The position numbers were made by a program, and so were the translations under genes. From NCBI RefSeq assembly GCF_001294335.1, contig NZ_LGKG01000013.1, positions 227,227 through 291,226 on the forward strand: a DNA stretch of 64,000 bases, read 5' to 3'. Under the pieces are notes generated by a model. That model worked only from the letters and a program-made list of their open reading frames with translations, had not been told where the DNA came from and did not search any database. Below are positions 1 through 8,947 of the stretch, one piece after another (position 1 is the first letter of the stretch; each line of letters starts with the position of its first letter). This DNA is from Streptomyces chattanoogensis. Lineage in GTDB: Bacteria; Actinomycetota; Actinomycetes; Streptomycetales; Streptomycetaceae.

Positions 1-946
1 CGACGACCTCGACGGCGGCCGGGCCGCGCTCCGGCCGGGACAGCTCCTGGAGGTCGCCGATCAGCGCCGCCAGCTCTCCCATCTGCGCCTTCACCGACAC
101 CAGCAGCGCCTCCTTGTCGGCGGCCGGGATCGGGCGGCCGGACTGCTCGCTGCGCACCAGCAGATCGATGTTGGTGCGGAGCGACGTCAGCGGCGTCCGC
201 AGCTCATGGCCCGCGTCCGCGATCAGCTGCTGCTGGAGGTCGCGGGAGGCGGCCAGTGCGGCGGTCATGGAGTTGAAGGAGCGCGACAGACGCGCGATCT
301 CGTCCTCGCCGTCCACCGGGATGCGGGTGGTCAGGTCCTCGGTACGGGCGATGTGCTCGACGGCGTCGGTGAGCCGGTCGACGGGTTCCAGTCCGGCGCG
401 GGCGACCCAGAGTCCGGCGGTCGCGGCGCCGAGCACCCCGACTCCGGCGACGAGCAGGAGGACCAGGGCGAGCTGGTTGAGGGGCTGGGTGACCTGGTCC
501 ATGGGGGTGGCGATGGAGATGGCCAGCCGGTTGCCGTCGGTGTCCTGGGCGCTCCTGTCGTAGACCCGCATCTCGGTGCCGTTCTCGGCCCGGACGGTGC
601 GCACACTGCTGGTCGGCTGCCGCTCGGCCACCAGTACGTCCGCCCGCTGGACCGGGATCCTGGGCTTGTCCGGGTCGTGGCAGACCGCGCCGGTCGCCGT
701 GATCAGCCGGATGGTGTACGGCGTGGGGGCGTAGGACTGGGGCTGACCCTGGCAGTACGCGTAGAGCTTCGCGACATTCGCCTCGTCCGTGACCGAGCTG
801 AGGGTGTCGTCCAGCTGCCCCGTGAGCCGGTCCCGGGTGATCACCCAGCACGCCGCGGCCGAGACGGCCACCGCCACCGCCACCGCCAGCCCCACCAGCA
901 TCGCCAGCCGCGACCGCAGCGGCAGCCGGCTGTACCAGCGCGTCAT
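1..946 (-). CDS. Two-component sensor histidine kinase, 3' end cut by window edge
   Basis: This is a membrane sensor kinase that should phosphorylate the response regulator encoded just upstream. Translating the minus strand from the ATG at 946 gives a first membrane segment at about residues 12-33, an extracytoplasmic domain, a second membrane segment near 160-185, a HAMP linker, and the phosphoacceptor box HELRTPL with His247. The catalytic ATPase domain lies beyond the left edge, so only about 315 residues are visible. The start overlaps the stop of the regulator gene (ATGA), which implies translational coupling. Order and sequence resemble the SCO4155-4157 region of S. coelicolor (recalled, not searched). 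The stimulus is not known. Confidence 0.93.
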   Translation of the reverse strand, partial: MTRWYSRLPLRSRLAMLVGLAVAVAVAVSAAACWVITRDRLTGQLDDTLSSVTDEANVAKLYAYCQGQPQSYAPTPYTIRLITATGAVCHDPDKPRIPVQRADVLVAERQPTSSVRTVRAENGTEMRVYDRSAQDTDGNRLAISIATPMDQVTQPLNQLALVLLLVAGVGVLGAATAGLWVARAGLEPVDRLTDAVEHIARTEDLTTRIPVDGEDEIARLSRSFNSMTAALAASRDLQQQLIADAGHELRTPLTSLRTNIDLLVRSEQSGRPIPAADKEALLVSVKAQMGELAALIGDLQELSRPERGPAAVEVV

Positions 947-1680
947 TCCGCGCCGCCCTCCGCCCGCAGGACATAGCCGACCCCGCGCACCGTGTGCACC
1001 AGCCGCGGCTCCCCGCCCGCCTCCGTCTTGCGGCGCAGGTACATCACATACACATCGAGCGAGTTGGAGGTGGGCTCGAAGTCGAAGCCCCAGACGGCCT
1101 TGAGGATCTGCTCGCGGGTGAGGACCTGCCGCGGATGCGCCAGGAACATCTCCAGCAGGGTGAATTCGGTACGGGTCAGCTCGACCGGGCGGCCGCCCCG
1201 GGTCACCTCACGCGTCGCCAGGTCCATCCGCAGATCGGCGAAGGCCAGTGTCTCGCCCTCGTCGGGCCGCGCACCGGCCGCCGTCGCGTACGAGCTGCGC
1301 CGCAGCAGCGCGCGGATCCGGGCCAGCAGCTCGTCCAGCTCGAACGGCTTGACCAGGTAGTCGTCGGCCCCGGCGTCCAGGCCGGTGACCCGGTCGCCGA
1401 CGGTGTCGCGCGCGGTCAGCATCAGGATCGGTACGGTCACCCCGCTCGCCCGCAGCCGCCGGGCGGCGGTCAGCCCGTCCATCCGGGGCATCAGCACATC
1501 CAGCACGATCAGTTCGGGGCCGTAGGCGGCGACCTTCTCCACCGCTTCCAGACCGTCGGCCGCCAGCTCCGTCGTATAGCCCTCGAAGGCCAGCGAGCGC
1601 TGCAGCGCCTCGCGGACGGCCGGCTCGTCGTCGACGATCAGGATGCGGGCGGGCTGATCACCGTGCTCGGCGGGGCTCAT
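943..1680 (-). CDS. OmpR-family response regulator
   Basis: A DNA-binding response regulator of 245 residues. The receiver domain (about 12-125) has the acidic pair Asp17/Asp18, phosphoacceptor Asp61 in [11 protein letters not shown] and Lys111 in YLVKPF. A winged-helix output domain (about 150-240) follows, with the typical RGVGYVLR end. It is the obvious partner of the kinase that starts inside its stop codon, and it lies 106 bases downstream of the HtrA-like protease gene. That order suggests the three form one envelope-stress locus. Targets cannot be read from the sequence. Confidence 0.95.
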   Translation of the reverse strand: MSPAEHGDQPARILIVDDEPAVREALQRSLAFEGYTTELAADGLEAVEKVAAYGPELIVLDVLMPRMDGLTAARRLRASGVTVPILMLTARDTVGDRVTGLDAGADDYLVKPFELDELLARIRALLRRSSYATAAGARPDEGETLAFADLRMDLATREVTRGGRPVELTRTEFTLLEMFLAHPRQVLTREQILKAVWGFDFEPTSNSLDVYVMYLRRKTEAGGEPRLVHTVRGVGYVLRAEGGAE

Positions 1681-1710
1681 GTGCGTGGTTACCTCGGGTG
1701 GAAGGGGGTA

Positions 1711-1739
1711 CCTCCCATGCCCTTAAGGCACGGGGGAGG
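1711..1739. terminator. Hairpin between protease and regulator genes
   Basis: An inverted repeat: CCTCCC and ATGCC arms facing GGCA and GGGGGAGG around a CTTAAGG-like centre. It sits in the 106-base gap after the protease stop. It could attenuate read-through from the protease gene into the regulator/kinase pair. No U-tract follows, so termination strength is uncertain. Confidence 0.4.
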
Positions 1740-1786
1740 AACGGACGGCTGTCTCCAGCCTTGCACGGGGTGACCCCGGAGAGCCG

Positions 1787-2860
1787 TCAGACTCCGGTGT
1801 TGCTGCCGCCGCTCCCGCCGTCCCGCAGCGAGTCGAGGTCGGCCTTGACGGTGTTGACCGGTATGGCGAATCCGAGACCGACACTGCCCGCCGCGCCGCC
1901 CGACGCGCTGCTCGAGGCCGAACTCGGCGAGTACATCGCGGAGTTGATGCCGATGATCTGCCCCTGCAGATTGATCAGGGCGCCACCGGAGTTGCCCGGA
2001 TTGAGCGAGGCGTCGGTCTGGATGGCCTTGTACGAGGTCTTCGACGAGCCGGTGTCGCCGTTGTACTCGTTGCCGCCGAACTCGAACGGCCAGCCGCCCC
2101 GCGGGTCCTGGCGGCCCTGGCTCTCCTCCTTGGGGACGGTCACATCCCGGTTGAGCGCGGAGACGATACCGCTGGTCACGGACCCGGTGAGCCCTTCCGG
2201 GGACCCGATCGCCACGACCGGGTCACCGACCGCGATCCTGTCGGAGTCACCGAGCGAGGCGGCGGTCAGGCCCTTGGCCCCGCGCACCTTGATCAGCGCC
2301 AGGTCCTTGTCGGGGTCGGTGCCGACGACCTTGGCGGTCTTCCGGCTGCCGTCGCTGAAGGTGACGCTCACCGTGTCCGCACCGGACAGCACATGGTTGT
2401 TGGTGACGATCTCACCGTCGCCGGTGATCACGACACCGGACCCGGTGGACACCCCGGTCGCGGTCCGCGCCTTGATCTCCACGATCGCCGGGCTGACCGC
2501 CTTGGCCACTGCCGAGACCCCGCTGCCGCTCTTCTGGCCCGCGTTGACGAGTGGCGTGGCGGCGCCGCTCTGGTTCTGCCGGGCGGTCGCACCGGCGATC
2601 AGCGCCGCGCTGCCGCCCCCGATGAGGCCGGAGACGAGCGCCACCGCCGCGATCAGCGCGACCGGCCGGCGCACCTTCCGCCGCGGCTCTGCGGGCACGG
2701 GGCCGGGCGCGGGTCCGGGCGCGTACGGGGGCGGCGGCGGAACCGCCCGTCCGAAGCCGGTGCCGTGCTCGGTGCCGTTTTCGCTGCCGTTTTCGCTGCC
2801 GTATGCGTACGGCCGGTCCTGTGGCATCTCATCGCCGCTTCGGCGGTAGCTGTCGGTCAT
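1787..2860 (-). CDS. Membrane-anchored trypsin-like serine protease (HtrA/DegP type, no PDZ domain)
   Basis: A 357-residue S1C-family protease. The N-terminus (1-62) is cytoplasmic, with a repeated SENG-SENG-TEHG stretch and a Pro-rich tail. A single membrane helix (about 66-92) would place the protease domain outside the cell. The catalytic triad is visible: His156 (TNNHV), Asp186 (DKDLALIK) and Ser291 (GNSGGAL). An inserted Gly/Glu/Asn-rich loop lies at about 243-275. The protein stops about 20 residues after the protease fold, so the PDZ domain usual in HtrA is absent. Probable role is quality control of exported proteins, linked to the kinase/regulator pair downstream. Its start codon overlaps the tnpB stop codon. 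Confidence 0.93.
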   Translation of the reverse strand: MTDSYRRSGDEMPQDRPYAYGSENGSENGTEHGTGFGRAVPPPPPYAPGPAPGPVPAEPRRKVRRPVALIAAVALVSGLIGGGSAALIAGATARQNQSGAATPLVNAGQKSGSGVSAVAKAVSPAIVEIKARTATGVSTGSGVVITGDGEIVTNNHVLSGADTVSVTFSDGSRKTAKVVGTDPDKDLALIKVRGAKGLTAASLGDSDRIAVGDPVVAIGSPEGLTGSVTSGIVSALNRDVTVPKEESQGRQDPRGGWPFEFGGNEYNGDTGSSKTSYKAIQTDASLNPGNSGGALINLQGQIIGINSAMYSPSSASSSASGGAAGSVGLGFAIPVNTVKADLDSLRDGGSGGSNTGV

Positions 2861-4182
2861 GATGAATACTCTGCGCCCGGTCCATGAGAACCGTCTGAGA
2901 ACGCCCTGAGAGTCCCAGCAGAAGTGGGTATGCCCGGTTTGACGTCTCCCCCGGCCTGAAGGTCGGGGGTTCCTGCCACGGTCGTGTGACCGTCTCGGTG
3001 TGTTCCTGCTTCACCGCGCTGTGCCGGGACTTTCGTCCCGGTCTTACCTGCGCTCCGCGAGGCGTTTAGCCTGTCCGCCCGTCCGGCGGCCAGGGTGTTC
3101 TGAGCAGCGTTGTCGTCACGGTCGTGGACGGTCCCGCACTCCCTGCACGTCCATTCCCGCACGTGCAAGGGCTTCGGGCCGTCCTTGACGCCGCATGTGG
3201 AGCAGACCTGGGAGGTCGGCTCGAAGCGTCCGATCTTCCCGAAGTACCGGCCGTGCTTGACCGCCTTGTACGCCAGCATGCCGACGAACGCCGACCATCC
3301 GGCATCGTGCACCGACTTGGCCAGCCGGGTACGGACGAGCCCGGACACCGCGAGGTCTTCCACATACACCGCTTGGTTGTCGCGAATGATCTGTGTGGAG
3401 GCCTTGTGATGCCAGTCCCGACGCCGATCGGCCACCCGGGCGTGCTGCCGCGCGACCTTGATACGAGCCTTGGCCCGGTTCTTCGATCCTTTCGCCTTAC
3501 GGGATAACTCCCGCTGCAACCGCTTGAGCTTCTTCTCGGCGCGGCGCAGGAACTTCGGAGAGTGGATGCGGGTGCCGTCGGAGAGGACGGCGAAGGTGGA
3601 CAGGCCCAGGTCGATGCCGACTTCGGTGTCCAGGGCGGGCAGGATGTCGGGTTCGGTGTCCACCACGAAGCTCAGGAAATACCGGCCACAGGAGTCCTGT
3701 GTGACGGTCAGAGACGTGGGCGCCGCCGGCAGCGGCCGGGACCACTTGACCTTGATGCCGCCGGCCTTGGCCACGAACACCGTGCCGTCGTCCCGTACGG
3801 AGAACGCGTTGGTAGTCAGGCGGATGGACTGGCGGGTGTCCTTCTTCGACTTGTATCGGGGCGGCGCGACCTTTGGTCCCCTGCGCTTGCCCTTGAGGGA
3901 GTCGAAGAAGTTCTTGTAGCCGGCATCCAGGTCCCGCAAGGACTGTTGCAGGACGACCGCCGACACCTCGGCGAGCCAGGCACGTTCCTCCGTCCGCTTG
4001 GCCTGGGTGATACGGAGCCGGGATAAGTCCGCCGACTTCACATACGGCAGCCCGGCCGCGTGCGCTTCCCTGCGGTCGCGCAGGCAGTCGTTCCACACCA
4101 CACGAGCGCACCCGAACGCACGCGCCAGCGCACGACGCTGGGAGGCGTCCGGGTAAGCCCGGTAGGAGTAGCGCAGCTGCAT
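2857..4182 (-). CDS. tnpB: TnpB, RNA-guided RuvC nuclease of an IS200/IS605 element
   Basis: TnpB of about 441 residues, read from the ATG at 4182 (MQLRYSYRAYP), the usual start of the family; an upstream in-frame start would add 20 residues without similarity. Helix-turn-helix and wedge regions come first. The RuvC motifs are intact: Asp191 (GIDLGLS), Glu275 (YVEDLAVSG), Asp354/Asp356 (HDRDDNAAQN), as is the zinc ribbon Cys327, Cys330, Cys346, Cys349. It should therefore be catalytically competent. The last 25 or so codons lie outside the right-end hairpin, in host promoter DNA, and the stop TGA overlaps the ATG of the protease (ATGA). Confidence 0.9.
   Translation of the reverse strand: MQLRYSYRAYPDASQRRALARAFGCARVVWNDCLRDRREAHAAGLPYVKSADLSRLRITQAKRTEERAWLAEVSAVVLQQSLRDLDAGYKNFFDSLKGKRRGPKVAPPRYKSKKDTRQSIRLTTNAFSVRDDGTVFVAKAGGIKVKWSRPLPAAPTSLTVTQDSCGRYFLSFVVDTEPDILPALDTEVGIDLGLSTFAVLSDGTRIHSPKFLRRAEKKLKRLQRELSRKAKGSKNRAKARIKVARQHARVADRRRDWHHKASTQIIRDNQAVYVEDLAVSGLVRTRLAKSVHDAGWSAFVGMLAYKAVKHGRYFGKIGRFEPTSQVCSTCGVKDGPKPLHVREWTCRECGTVHDRDDNAAQNTLAAGRADRLNASRSAGKTGTKVPAQRGEAGTHRDGHTTVAGTPDLQAGGDVKPGIPTSAGTLRAFSDGSHGPGAEYSS
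2936..3060 (-). ncRNA. Predicted omega RNA (reRNA) at the tnpB 3' end
   Basis: In TnpB systems the guide RNA is made from the 3' end of tnpB through the element's right end, and the guide is the first 15-20 bases of flanking DNA. The right-end hairpin (2948-2969) and the preceding tnpB 3' coding region match that layout. The guide would be host sequence just below about 2936 on the minus strand, upstream of the protease gene. The upstream boundary of the RNA is a guess; its existence is inferred from the family. Confidence 0.45.
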
Positions 4183-4276
4183 GGCCAACAAGCTATCCGA
4201 GGCCACTGACAACGCTCCCGACCAGAACGAACGCTCACGCAACAGTGCAGGTCAGAGCAGTCTGAGAAGCATTTAT

Positions 4277-4296
4277 CCCCGGCGTGAACGCCGGGG
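4277..4296. repeat. Left-end hairpin of the tnpB element
   Basis: Perfect stem CCCCGGCG / CGCCGGGG around a four-base TGAA loop, about 95 bases upstream of the tnpB start. Such subterminal hairpins are what TnpA recognises in IS200/IS605 elements. Confidence 0.7.
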
Positions 4297-4335
4297 CCTT
4301 CTGCAAGAACCCCGGTAAGGAACCCGGCGGTCCGG

Positions 4336-5361
4336 TCAGGCGTCGCAGCCGCAGGACCGCCGTACGACCAGCCGCGACGGGAACTGCCGCAGCCGCTCAC
4401 GGCGGGAGCCGACGATCCGCAGGCCGTCGTCCAGGACGAGGTCCACCGCCGCCCGCGCCATCGCCTGGCGGTCCGAGGCGACGGTGGTCAGCGGGGGATC
4501 GGTCAGCCCGGCTTCCTTCACGTCGTCGAAGCCCGCGACGGCCAGCCCGCCCGGCACATCGATCCGCAGCTCCCGGGCGGCCCGCAGCACGCCGATCGCC
4601 TGGTCGTCGGTGGCGCACATGATCGCCGGCGGCCGCTGCGGGCTTGCCAGCAGCTTCAGGGCGACCTGGTAGGCGTCGTAGCGGTTGTACGCCGCCTGGA
4701 AATAGCGGCCCTCCGGCGACTTCCCGGACTCCAGCATGGCCCGCCGCCAGCCCTCGACGTGGTCGGTGACCGGGTCGCCGGACTTCGGGGTCTCCTCCGT
4801 AGCGCCGAGGAAGGCGACGTACGGATGGCCGTGCTCGAGCAGATGCCGGGTCGCCAGCTGCGCGCCCCAGATGTCGTCCGTCATCACGGCCACGTCGTCG
4901 ATGGCATCCGGGCGCCGGTGCAGCAGCACCACCCGGGCGTCCCAGGCGTCGATCTCGGCGGCGGCGTGCTCGCTCGGGCCCTGGCTGATCAGGATCAGCC
5001 CGGACACCCGCATCCCGAGGAACGCGCGAAGGTAGTGCACCTCGCGCTCGTCGAGATAGTTGGCGTTCCCGACCAGCACCATCTTTCCGCGCTCGGCGGC
5101 AGCCTGCTCCACGGCATGGGCCATCTCCGCGAAGAACGGCTGCCGGGTGTCCGGCACGATCAGGCCTATGAGGTCGGTGCGGCGGGACGCCATCGCCTGC
5201 GCGACCCGGTCCGGCCGGTAGCCGAGCTCCTTGATCGCGGCGAGTACCCGCTCGCGCGTGGCCGGGGCGACCGGCCTTGGTCCGTTGTTGATGACGTAAC
5301 TGACGACGGCGGTGGACGTACCCGCCAGTCTTGCCACATCATCCCGCGTCACCTTGGCCAC
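4336..5361 (-). CDS. LacI-family transcriptional regulator
   Basis: A 341-residue repressor with an N-terminal LacI helix-turn-helix (about 5-25, [12 protein letters not shown]), hinge and periplasmic-binding-protein-like sensor domain (about 62-330). It ends in a Cys-containing tail RRSCGCDA. The effector is probably a sugar or related small molecule but cannot be named. It is transcribed in the same direction as glnR and starts 24 bases after the glnR stop, so co-transcription is possible. The same regulator sits next to glnR in other Streptomyces (SCO4158, from memory). The tnpB element lies just downstream. Confidence 0.92.
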   Translation of the reverse strand: MAKVTRDDVARLAGTSTAVVSYVINNGPRPVAPATRERVLAAIKELGYRPDRVAQAMASRRTDLIGLIVPDTRQPFFAEMAHAVEQAAAERGKMVLVGNANYLDEREVHYLRAFLGMRVSGLILISQGPSEHAAAEIDAWDARVVLLHRRPDAIDDVAVMTDDIWGAQLATRHLLEHGHPYVAFLGATEETPKSGDPVTDHVEGWRRAMLESGKSPEGRYFQAAYNRYDAYQVALKLLASPQRPPAIMCATDDQAIGVLRAARELRIDVPGGLAVAGFDDVKEAGLTDPPLTTVASDRQAMARAAVDLVLDDGLRIVGSRRERLRQFPSRLVVRRSCGCDA

Positions 5362-5385
5362 GCGCGGCAGTCTACGCGGGTGGTC

Positions 5386-6210
5386 CTACCGGGAGGCAGG
5401 CCCGCGGGTCACGGTTTCGGCAGGTGCCGCGGCGGCCTTCCCGGAGCCGCCGCCGTCCCGCGGCGTCCCCCGGTCGTCCGAGGCCGCCTTCGCGGCGCCG
5501 TCGGCGGCCTTCGCCCGGTCCTCCGCCGCCCGCTCCGCCTTCTCCGGCGTCACAAAGCGGTAGCCGACGTTACGGACCGTACCGATCAGCGACTCGTGCT
5601 CGGGGCCGAGCTTCGCGCGCAGCCGCCGTACATGCACATCGACCGTCCGCGTACCGCCGAAGTAGTCATAGCCCCACACCTCCTGCAGGAGCTGGGCGCG
5701 GGTGAAGACCCGGCCCGGGTGCTGCGCCAGATACTTCAGCAGCTCGAACTCCTTGAAGGTCAGATCCAGTATCCGGCCCTTGAGCTTGGCGCTGTAGGTG
5801 GCCTCGTCGACCGAGAGATCGCCGTTGCGGATCTCCATGGGGCCGTCGTCGGTGGTGATCTGCTGGCGGCCCATCGCCAGCCGGAGGCGCGCCTCCACCT
5901 CGGCGGGGCCCGCCGTGTCCAGCAGGACGTCGTCGATGCCCCAGTCGGCGGTGACGGCGGCCAGTCCGCCCTCGGTCACCACCAGCACCAGCGGGCAGCC
6001 GGGTCCGGTGGACCGCAGCAGCTGGCACAGGGACCGGACATGCGGAAGATCGCGGCGGCCGTCGATCAGTATGACGTCGGCGCCGGGGGTGTCGATCAGG
6101 GCCGGGCCCTCGGCGGGGGCCACCCGCACGCTGTGCAGCAGCAGGCCGAGCGCCGGGAGCACCTCGGTCGACGGCTGGAGTGCATTGGTCAGCAGCAGAA
6201 GCGAACTCAC
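5386..6210 (-). CDS. glnR: GlnR, global nitrogen response regulator
   Basis: An OmpR-type orphan regulator of 274 residues controlling nitrogen assimilation genes such as glnA, glnII, amtB and nirB in Streptomyces. The first 225 or so residues follow S. coelicolor GlnR almost word for word as I recall it (opening [17 protein letters not shown]). Asp50 sits at the expected receiver position, but the usual phosphorylation pocket is incomplete and no kinase gene adjoins it. The winged-helix domain (about 125-220) ends [15 protein letters not shown] and [12 protein letters not shown] Lys/Ala/Gly-rich tail of about 50 residues is longer than in S. coelicolor. Confidence 0.97.
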   Translation of the reverse strand: MSSLLLLTNALQPSTEVLPALGLLLHSVRVAPAEGPALIDTPGADVILIDGRRDLPHVRSLCQLLRSTGPGCPLVLVVTEGGLAAVTADWGIDDVLLDTAGPAEVEARLRLAMGRQQITTDDGPMEIRNGDLSVDEATYSAKLKGRILDLTFKEFELLKYLAQHPGRVFTRAQLLQEVWGYDYFGGTRTVDVHVRRLRAKLGPEHESLIGTVRNVGYRFVTPEKAERAAEDRAKAADGAAKAASDDRGTPRDGGGSGKAAAAPAETVTRGPASR

Positions 6211-6468
6211 TTCCGACCACCTACCCGGTTTTCGGCGTGCTTCACCCTGTGCGGCTGCTCACGGTCCTGCCTGCTTCGCTTGCCCATGACGTCTGGTTCC
6301 TCCTCGGTCCCTGCGACGGGGGCACCACCCGGCCGGGGCCGGGGGAGTCTGCGGCACTGCTTCGTACGGATGCTCTCGGTTCACCAGTCGCGCGGCTCGT
6401 GACTGAAAGCACAAAAGGACCCGGGGGCTACGCTGCCCGGATCCTTCTTGCCCAGCAGAATAGCTCAC
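6211..6468. other. Divergent intergenic region, glnR / hydrolase
   Basis: 258 bases separating two divergent genes. The segment 6414-6446 forms an imperfect hairpin (AAGGACCCGGG facing CCCGGATCCTT) close to the hydrolase start. No confident operator or -35/-10 pair was recognised. Confidence 0.4.
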
Positions 6469-7368
6469 ATGAGTTCCGGACCCGAGGCCGATTTTGCGCG
6501 TTCTTGTGTTCCGTCGATCACTTCGAGTGGTCATCGGGCGGCACTGTTGACGGAGGACGGCGTCCGGATCGAGGCCGCGTACACCCCGCGCAGGCCCATG
6601 ATTCCGGGCCCGGCGCCGCATACCCGCGCCGCCCGCGACGGGCTGGCCATCGTCCTCGCACACGGCTTCACCGGTGCCCTCGAACGGCCCGCACTCCGTC
6701 GCGCCGCCGCGGCGTTTTCCCAGCATGCGGACGTGATCTCGTTCTCGTTCCGCGGTCACGGGGGCTCCGGCGGCCGGTCCACCGTCGGCGACCGTGAGGT
6801 CCTCGACCTCGCCGCCGCGGTCCGGTGGGCCCGCTCGCTGGGCCACCGCCGGGTCGCCACCGTCGGCTTCTCCATGGGCGGCTCGGTCGTCCTGCGGCAT
6901 GCGGCTCTCTACGGCCGTCCGGCACCGCTTCACGGCCAGGGGGCGCACGAGGAGCGCACGGGTGCGTACGCCGACACGGTCGTCTCGGTCAGCGCCCCGG
7001 CCCGCTGGTACTACCGCGGCACCGCCCCGATGCGGCGCGTCCACTGGGCCGTCACCCGCCCCGCCGGCCGCCTCGTCTCCCGCCTCGGCCTGCGCACCCG
7101 CATCCATTCCGAGGACTGGGACCCGGTCCCCCTCTCCCCCACCGAGGCCGCCCCCCTCATCTCCCCCACCCCCCTCCTCCTCGTCCACGGAGACCGCGAC
7201 CCGTATTTCCCGCTGGACCACCCCCGGATGCTGATGTCCGCCGCCGACCCCTCGTCCACGGAGCTGTGGATCGAGCCGGGCTTCGGTCATGCGGAGAACG
7301 CGGCGGACGGGGAACTGCTGGCCCGGATCGCGGGATGGATCACCCGGCAGGCCGCTCCAGCACGCTGA
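6469..7368 (+). CDS. Alpha/beta hydrolase
   Basis: A 299-residue serine hydrolase. The nucleophile elbow VGFSMGGS places Ser135. Asp244 in VHGDRDPYFP and His274 in GFGHAE complete a catalytic triad. The substrate is unknown. The ATG at 6469 was preferred over a TTG seven codons upstream; a start nearer residue 20 is also possible. The 3' end overlaps the convergent reductase gene by 29 bases. A hydrolase sits beside glnR in other Streptomyces too, so this is probably core rather than acquired. Confidence 0.9.
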   Translation: MSSGPEADFARSCVPSITSSGHRAALLTEDGVRIEAAYTPRRPMIPGPAPHTRAARDGLAIVLAHGFTGALERPALRRAAAAFSQHADVISFSFRGHGGSGGRSTVGDREVLDLAAAVRWARSLGHRRVATVGFSMGGSVVLRHAALYGRPAPLHGQGAHEERTGAYADTVVSVSAPARWYYRGTAPMRRVHWAVTRPAGRLVSRLGLRTRIHSEDWDPVPLSPTEAAPLISPTPLLLVHGDRDPYFPLDHPRMLMSAADPSSTELWIEPGFGHAENAADGELLARIAGWITRQAAPAR

Positions 7369-8236
7369 TCAGGCCGGTGAAGCTCCCCTCGCCGTGCCCC
7401 GCGGCCACGCCCCGGTGGAAGAAGGAGGCGAGCGCGGCGGGCACCTCCGTGTCCAGGCCCGCGTCCTTCAGGGTGTGCACCACGTGGTCGGCGCTGGCCG
7501 CGTCCATGGCCAGCCGGTCCGCCCCGGTGTTGTGCCGGTCCACGTCCAGCCGCGCGCCCATCTCGCCGATGAAGTACGAGACATCGGCCGCCTTCAGGGC
7601 GTGCGGCCGGAACTCCTCGGCCGTGATGCCGTTCGCCCGCATCAGCGCGACGGCGTGGAGATAGCCGGTCATGGACGACCAGAACATGGCCATCAGTGCC
7701 TGGTAGTAGACCTGGGCGAGGCCCGGATCCGTACCGCGGTAGTCGGCGGCGGTGAGCACCTCCAGGGCGGCCCGGTGGGTCTCGAACACCTCCCGGGGTC
7801 CGCTGTAGAAGGTCGCGGCGCCCTCCTGCCCGATGAGCGGCGGCGGGACCTGCACGCCTCCGGTGAGGTAGCGGGCGCCGTGCCCGTCCGCCCACTGCGC
7901 GGCGGCGCGGGCCTTCTCCGGGGTGTCGGAGGTGAGGTTGACCAGGACCCGGCCGGCCAGCGCGGCGGTGGCGCCGTCGAGCACGGCGTGGCACGCGTCG
8001 TAGTCGGTCAGGCTCAGCACCACCAGCTCGTTGGCCGCCAGCGCCTCGGCCGGTGTCGCGGCCCGTACCGCCCCCTGGGCCACCAGCTCGTCCGCCTTGG
8101 CCGTGGTGCGGTTCCACACGGTGACGGCGTACCCGGCCTTCAGATATGCGGCGGCCATGGCCCGCCCCATGGGACCGAGTCCGATGACCGTCACCGCCTG
8201 CTTGTTCGTGTTGTTCGTGTTGCTCGCGTGGCTCAT
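7340..8236 (-). CDS. NADPH-dependent imine reductase-like dehydrogenase
   Basis: A 298-residue member of the 6-phosphogluconate / beta-hydroxyacid dehydrogenase superfamily. The Rossmann motif GLGPMGRAM is at about 19-27, followed by WNRTTAK, which favours NADP(H). The C-terminal helical domain and overall length fit Streptomyces imine reductases, which dimerise by domain swapping and reduce cyclic imines. The catalytic residue cannot be assigned with certainty. The gene is divergent from a TetR regulator across two matching palindromes, so it is probably the regulated target. Confidence 0.85.
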   Translation of the reverse strand: MSHASNTNNTNKQAVTVIGLGPMGRAMAAAYLKAGYAVTVWNRTTAKADELVAQGAVRAATPAEALAANELVVLSLTDYDACHAVLDGATAALAGRVLVNLTSDTPEKARAAAQWADGHGARYLTGGVQVPPPLIGQEGAATFYSGPREVFETHRAALEVLTAADYRGTDPGLAQVYYQALMAMFWSSMTGYLHAVALMRANGITAEEFRPHALKAADVSYFIGEMGARLDVDRHNTGADRLAMDAASADHVVHTLKDAGLDTEVPAALASFFHRGVAAGHGEGSFTGLISVLERPAG

Positions 8237-8267
8237 GAATACCCCTCCCGGAGTGACTGGACGTCAC

Positions 8268-8283
8268 TAGAACGAACGCTCTA
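8268..8283. promoter_or_regulatory. TetR operator, copy 1
   Basis: TAGAACGAACGCTCTA, an imperfect palindrome (arms TAGAACG and CGCTCTA) in the gap between the reductase and the TetR gene. The same motif recurs 46 bases away. Confidence 0.7.
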
Positions 8284-8313
8284 TCCAGAGCTGGGGTGAA
8301 CCTAGCACAGCAC

Positions 8314-8329
8314 TGGAACGATCGCTCTA
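8314..8329. promoter_or_regulatory. TetR operator, copy 2
   Basis: TGGAACGATCGCTCTA shares GAACGA-CGCTCTA with the first copy. Paired operators between a TetR gene and its divergent target are the classical autoregulatory arrangement. The site ends 19 bases before the TetR start. Confidence 0.7.
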
Positions 8330-8347
8330 CTCAATTAGGGTGAGGGA

Positions 8348-8947
8348 ATGCAGAAGACCCAGGACGACCGGGCCGGCGACGCGCGCGGCACCCGCGACCG
8401 CATCCTCGAAACCGCCGCCCGGCTGCTCCAGCACCAGGGCTACGAGGGCACCGGCATCAAGCAGATCGCCCGCGAGGCCAGGGCCACCCTGGGCTCCGTG
8501 TACCACTTCTTCCCCGGCGGGAAGCAGGAGTTGGCGATTGCGGCGATCCAGCACAGCGACCGGGAGTTCGCCGAAATGCTGCGCGCGGCCCTCGCCGTCA
8601 AGGAGGACCCGGCCGAGGCGGTCCCCGCCGTGTTCGACGCCCTCGCCGACGCGCTGCGCGCCTCCGACTGGGCCGACGGCTGCCCGGTCACCACCACCGC
8701 CCTGGAGACCTCCGGGACCAGCCCCGAGATCCAGCGCGTCTGCGCCGCGGCCTTCCAGAGCTGGCAGGCCGCCGTCCACGACAAGCTGCGCGCCTCCGGC
8801 ATCCCCGACCCGGATGCCCGCGAACTGGCCGCCACCGTCGTCAACACCCTGGGCGGCGCCGAGGTCAGCGCCCAGGTGCTGCGCGACGACGAGCCGCTGC
8901 GGGTTGCCGGGCGACACCTGGCGCGACTGATCCGCAGCTATCGCTGA
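8348..8947 (+). CDS. TetR-family regulator (LmrA/YxaF-like)
   Basis: A 199-residue repressor. The helix-turn-helix at about 35-54 includes GIKQIAREARATLGSVYHFF. The C-terminal ligand domain resembles the LmrA/YxaF group, with the DGCPVTTTALE segment. It is predicted to repress itself and the imine-reductase-like gene through the two palindromes upstream. The 3' end abuts the broken end of the ABC exporter gene on the other strand, so this gene pair may have arrived in the event that truncated the exporter. Confidence 0.9.
   Translation: MQKTQDDRAGDARGTRDRILETAARLLQHQGYEGTGIKQIAREARATLGSVYHFFPGGKQELAIAAIQHSDREFAEMLRAALAVKEDPAEAVPAVFDALADALRASDWADGCPVTTTALETSGTSPEIQRVCAAAFQSWQAAVHDKLRASGIPDPDARELAATVVNTLGGAEVSAQVLRDDEPLRVAGRHLARLIRSYR

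Larger units (their letters stand above)
2936..4300 (-). mobile_element. IS200/IS605-type element carrying tnpB only
   Basis: The element holds one tnpB gene and no tnpA. Subterminal hairpins mark its ends: 4277-4296 (CCCCGGCG/CGCCGGGG, left end relative to tnpB) and 2948-2969 (CCCCCGGCC/GGTCGGGGG, right end). It lies between the LacI-type regulator gene and the protease gene and interrupts neither. With no transposase of its own, movement would need a TnpA in trans. Exact ends are inferred from the hairpins, because this family makes no target duplication. Confidence 0.75.

Noticed and set aside
2857..4242. 20-residue upstream extension of TnpB from 4242
   Set aside because: The extension lacks family similarity, while MQLRYSYRAYP at 4182 is the normal TnpB start.
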